DNA from: Eubacteriaceae bacterium CHKCI004
GTDB lineage: Bacteria; Bacillota; Clostridia; Lachnospirales; Lachnospiraceae
Length of the DNA: 52,334 nt
Assembly: GCA_900016875.1 (NCBI GenBank)
Contig: FCNR01000016.1
Location: forward strand, 1 to 52,334
Reading direction: 5' to 3'
Shown here one piece after another: positions 51,994 through 52,334 of the stretch (position 1 is the stretch's first letter; each line of letters opens with the position of its first letter). The notes below the pieces were generated by a model. That model was given only the letters and a program-made list of their open reading frames with translations, did no database searches and was not told where the DNA came from. A program made the position numbers and the translations under genes.

Positions 51994-52334
<341 letters not shown>

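Overview
The window looks like chromosome from an anaerobic, spore-forming member of the Lachnospiraceae (Clostridia). The partial 16S rRNA gene at the right edge has the sequence style of that family. PdaA-type muramic-lactam deacetylase and YyaC genes point to sporulation. Most proteins (ECF cobalt transporter, RACo-like activator, TSCPD protein, DUF5711 protein, Big_2/LRR_5 surface proteins, Rpn-type nuclease) are typical of gut Firmicutes. No prophage, CRISPR array or complete insertion sequence was seen. Genus cannot be fixed from this sequence alone.

Layout. 0.5-3.5 kb: a cobalt ECF transporter operon (cbiQ-cbiO-cbiM-cbiN), convergent with a LOG-family gene. 4.4-6.1 kb: a ferredoxin/ASKHA corrinoid-protein reactivator. 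6.3-13.6 kb: a block that reads as a sulfation cassette, with a polysaccharide pyruvyl transferase-like protein, ATP sulfurylase (CysD and a CysN-CysC fusion that makes PAPS), a sulfotransferase-like protein whose start overlaps the cysNC stop, and a CHR-family anion transporter. 14-15 kb: an Rpn-type PD-(D/E)XK protein. 15-19.2 kb: a minus-strand three-gene operon of LRR protein, VWA/putative metallopeptidase and MoxR-like AAA ATPase. 19.5-26.6 kb: housekeeping genes (proC, S66 peptidase, exonuclease III, murG, TSCPD protein, MTA/SAH nucleosidase, membrane protein, pdaA-like), interrupted by a palindrome-rich REP-like spacer at 22.3-22.5 kb. 26.7-32.1 kb: peptide use (OPT transporter, orphan PqqD-like protein, small membrane protein, pepD) and an esterase. 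32.3-37.5 kb: a 1728-residue secreted multidomain protein. 37.7-40.9 kb: an orphan HicB-type gene, a conserved small protein, cysK and serC. 41.5-47.8 kb: three more secreted Ig-like/Big_2/LRR proteins. 47.9-51.5 kb: yyaC, a membrane-anchored LysM protein and a DUF5711 protein. 51.6-52.3 kb: tandem rRNA promoters, leader and the start of a 16S rRNA gene that runs off the window.

How the genes may work together. CysD and CysNC would make PAPS, the adjacent sulfotransferase would spend it, and the CHR transporter could supply sulfate. No PAPS/APS reductase or sulfite reductase is present in the window, so surface-glycan sulfation is a better reading than sulfate assimilation. The cobalt transporter and the corrinoid activator suggest cobalamin-dependent methyl metabolism encoded elsewhere. 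The LRR-VWA-MoxR operon is the other candidate for an under-described system: its VWA protein carries HSVLH where a zincin would have HExxH. Four large secreted proteins share lysine-rich Big_2-type modules, and none has an LPXTG anchor. Starts were re-chosen by ribosome binding site where the longest frame was implausible. One secreted protein appears to start at ATT.
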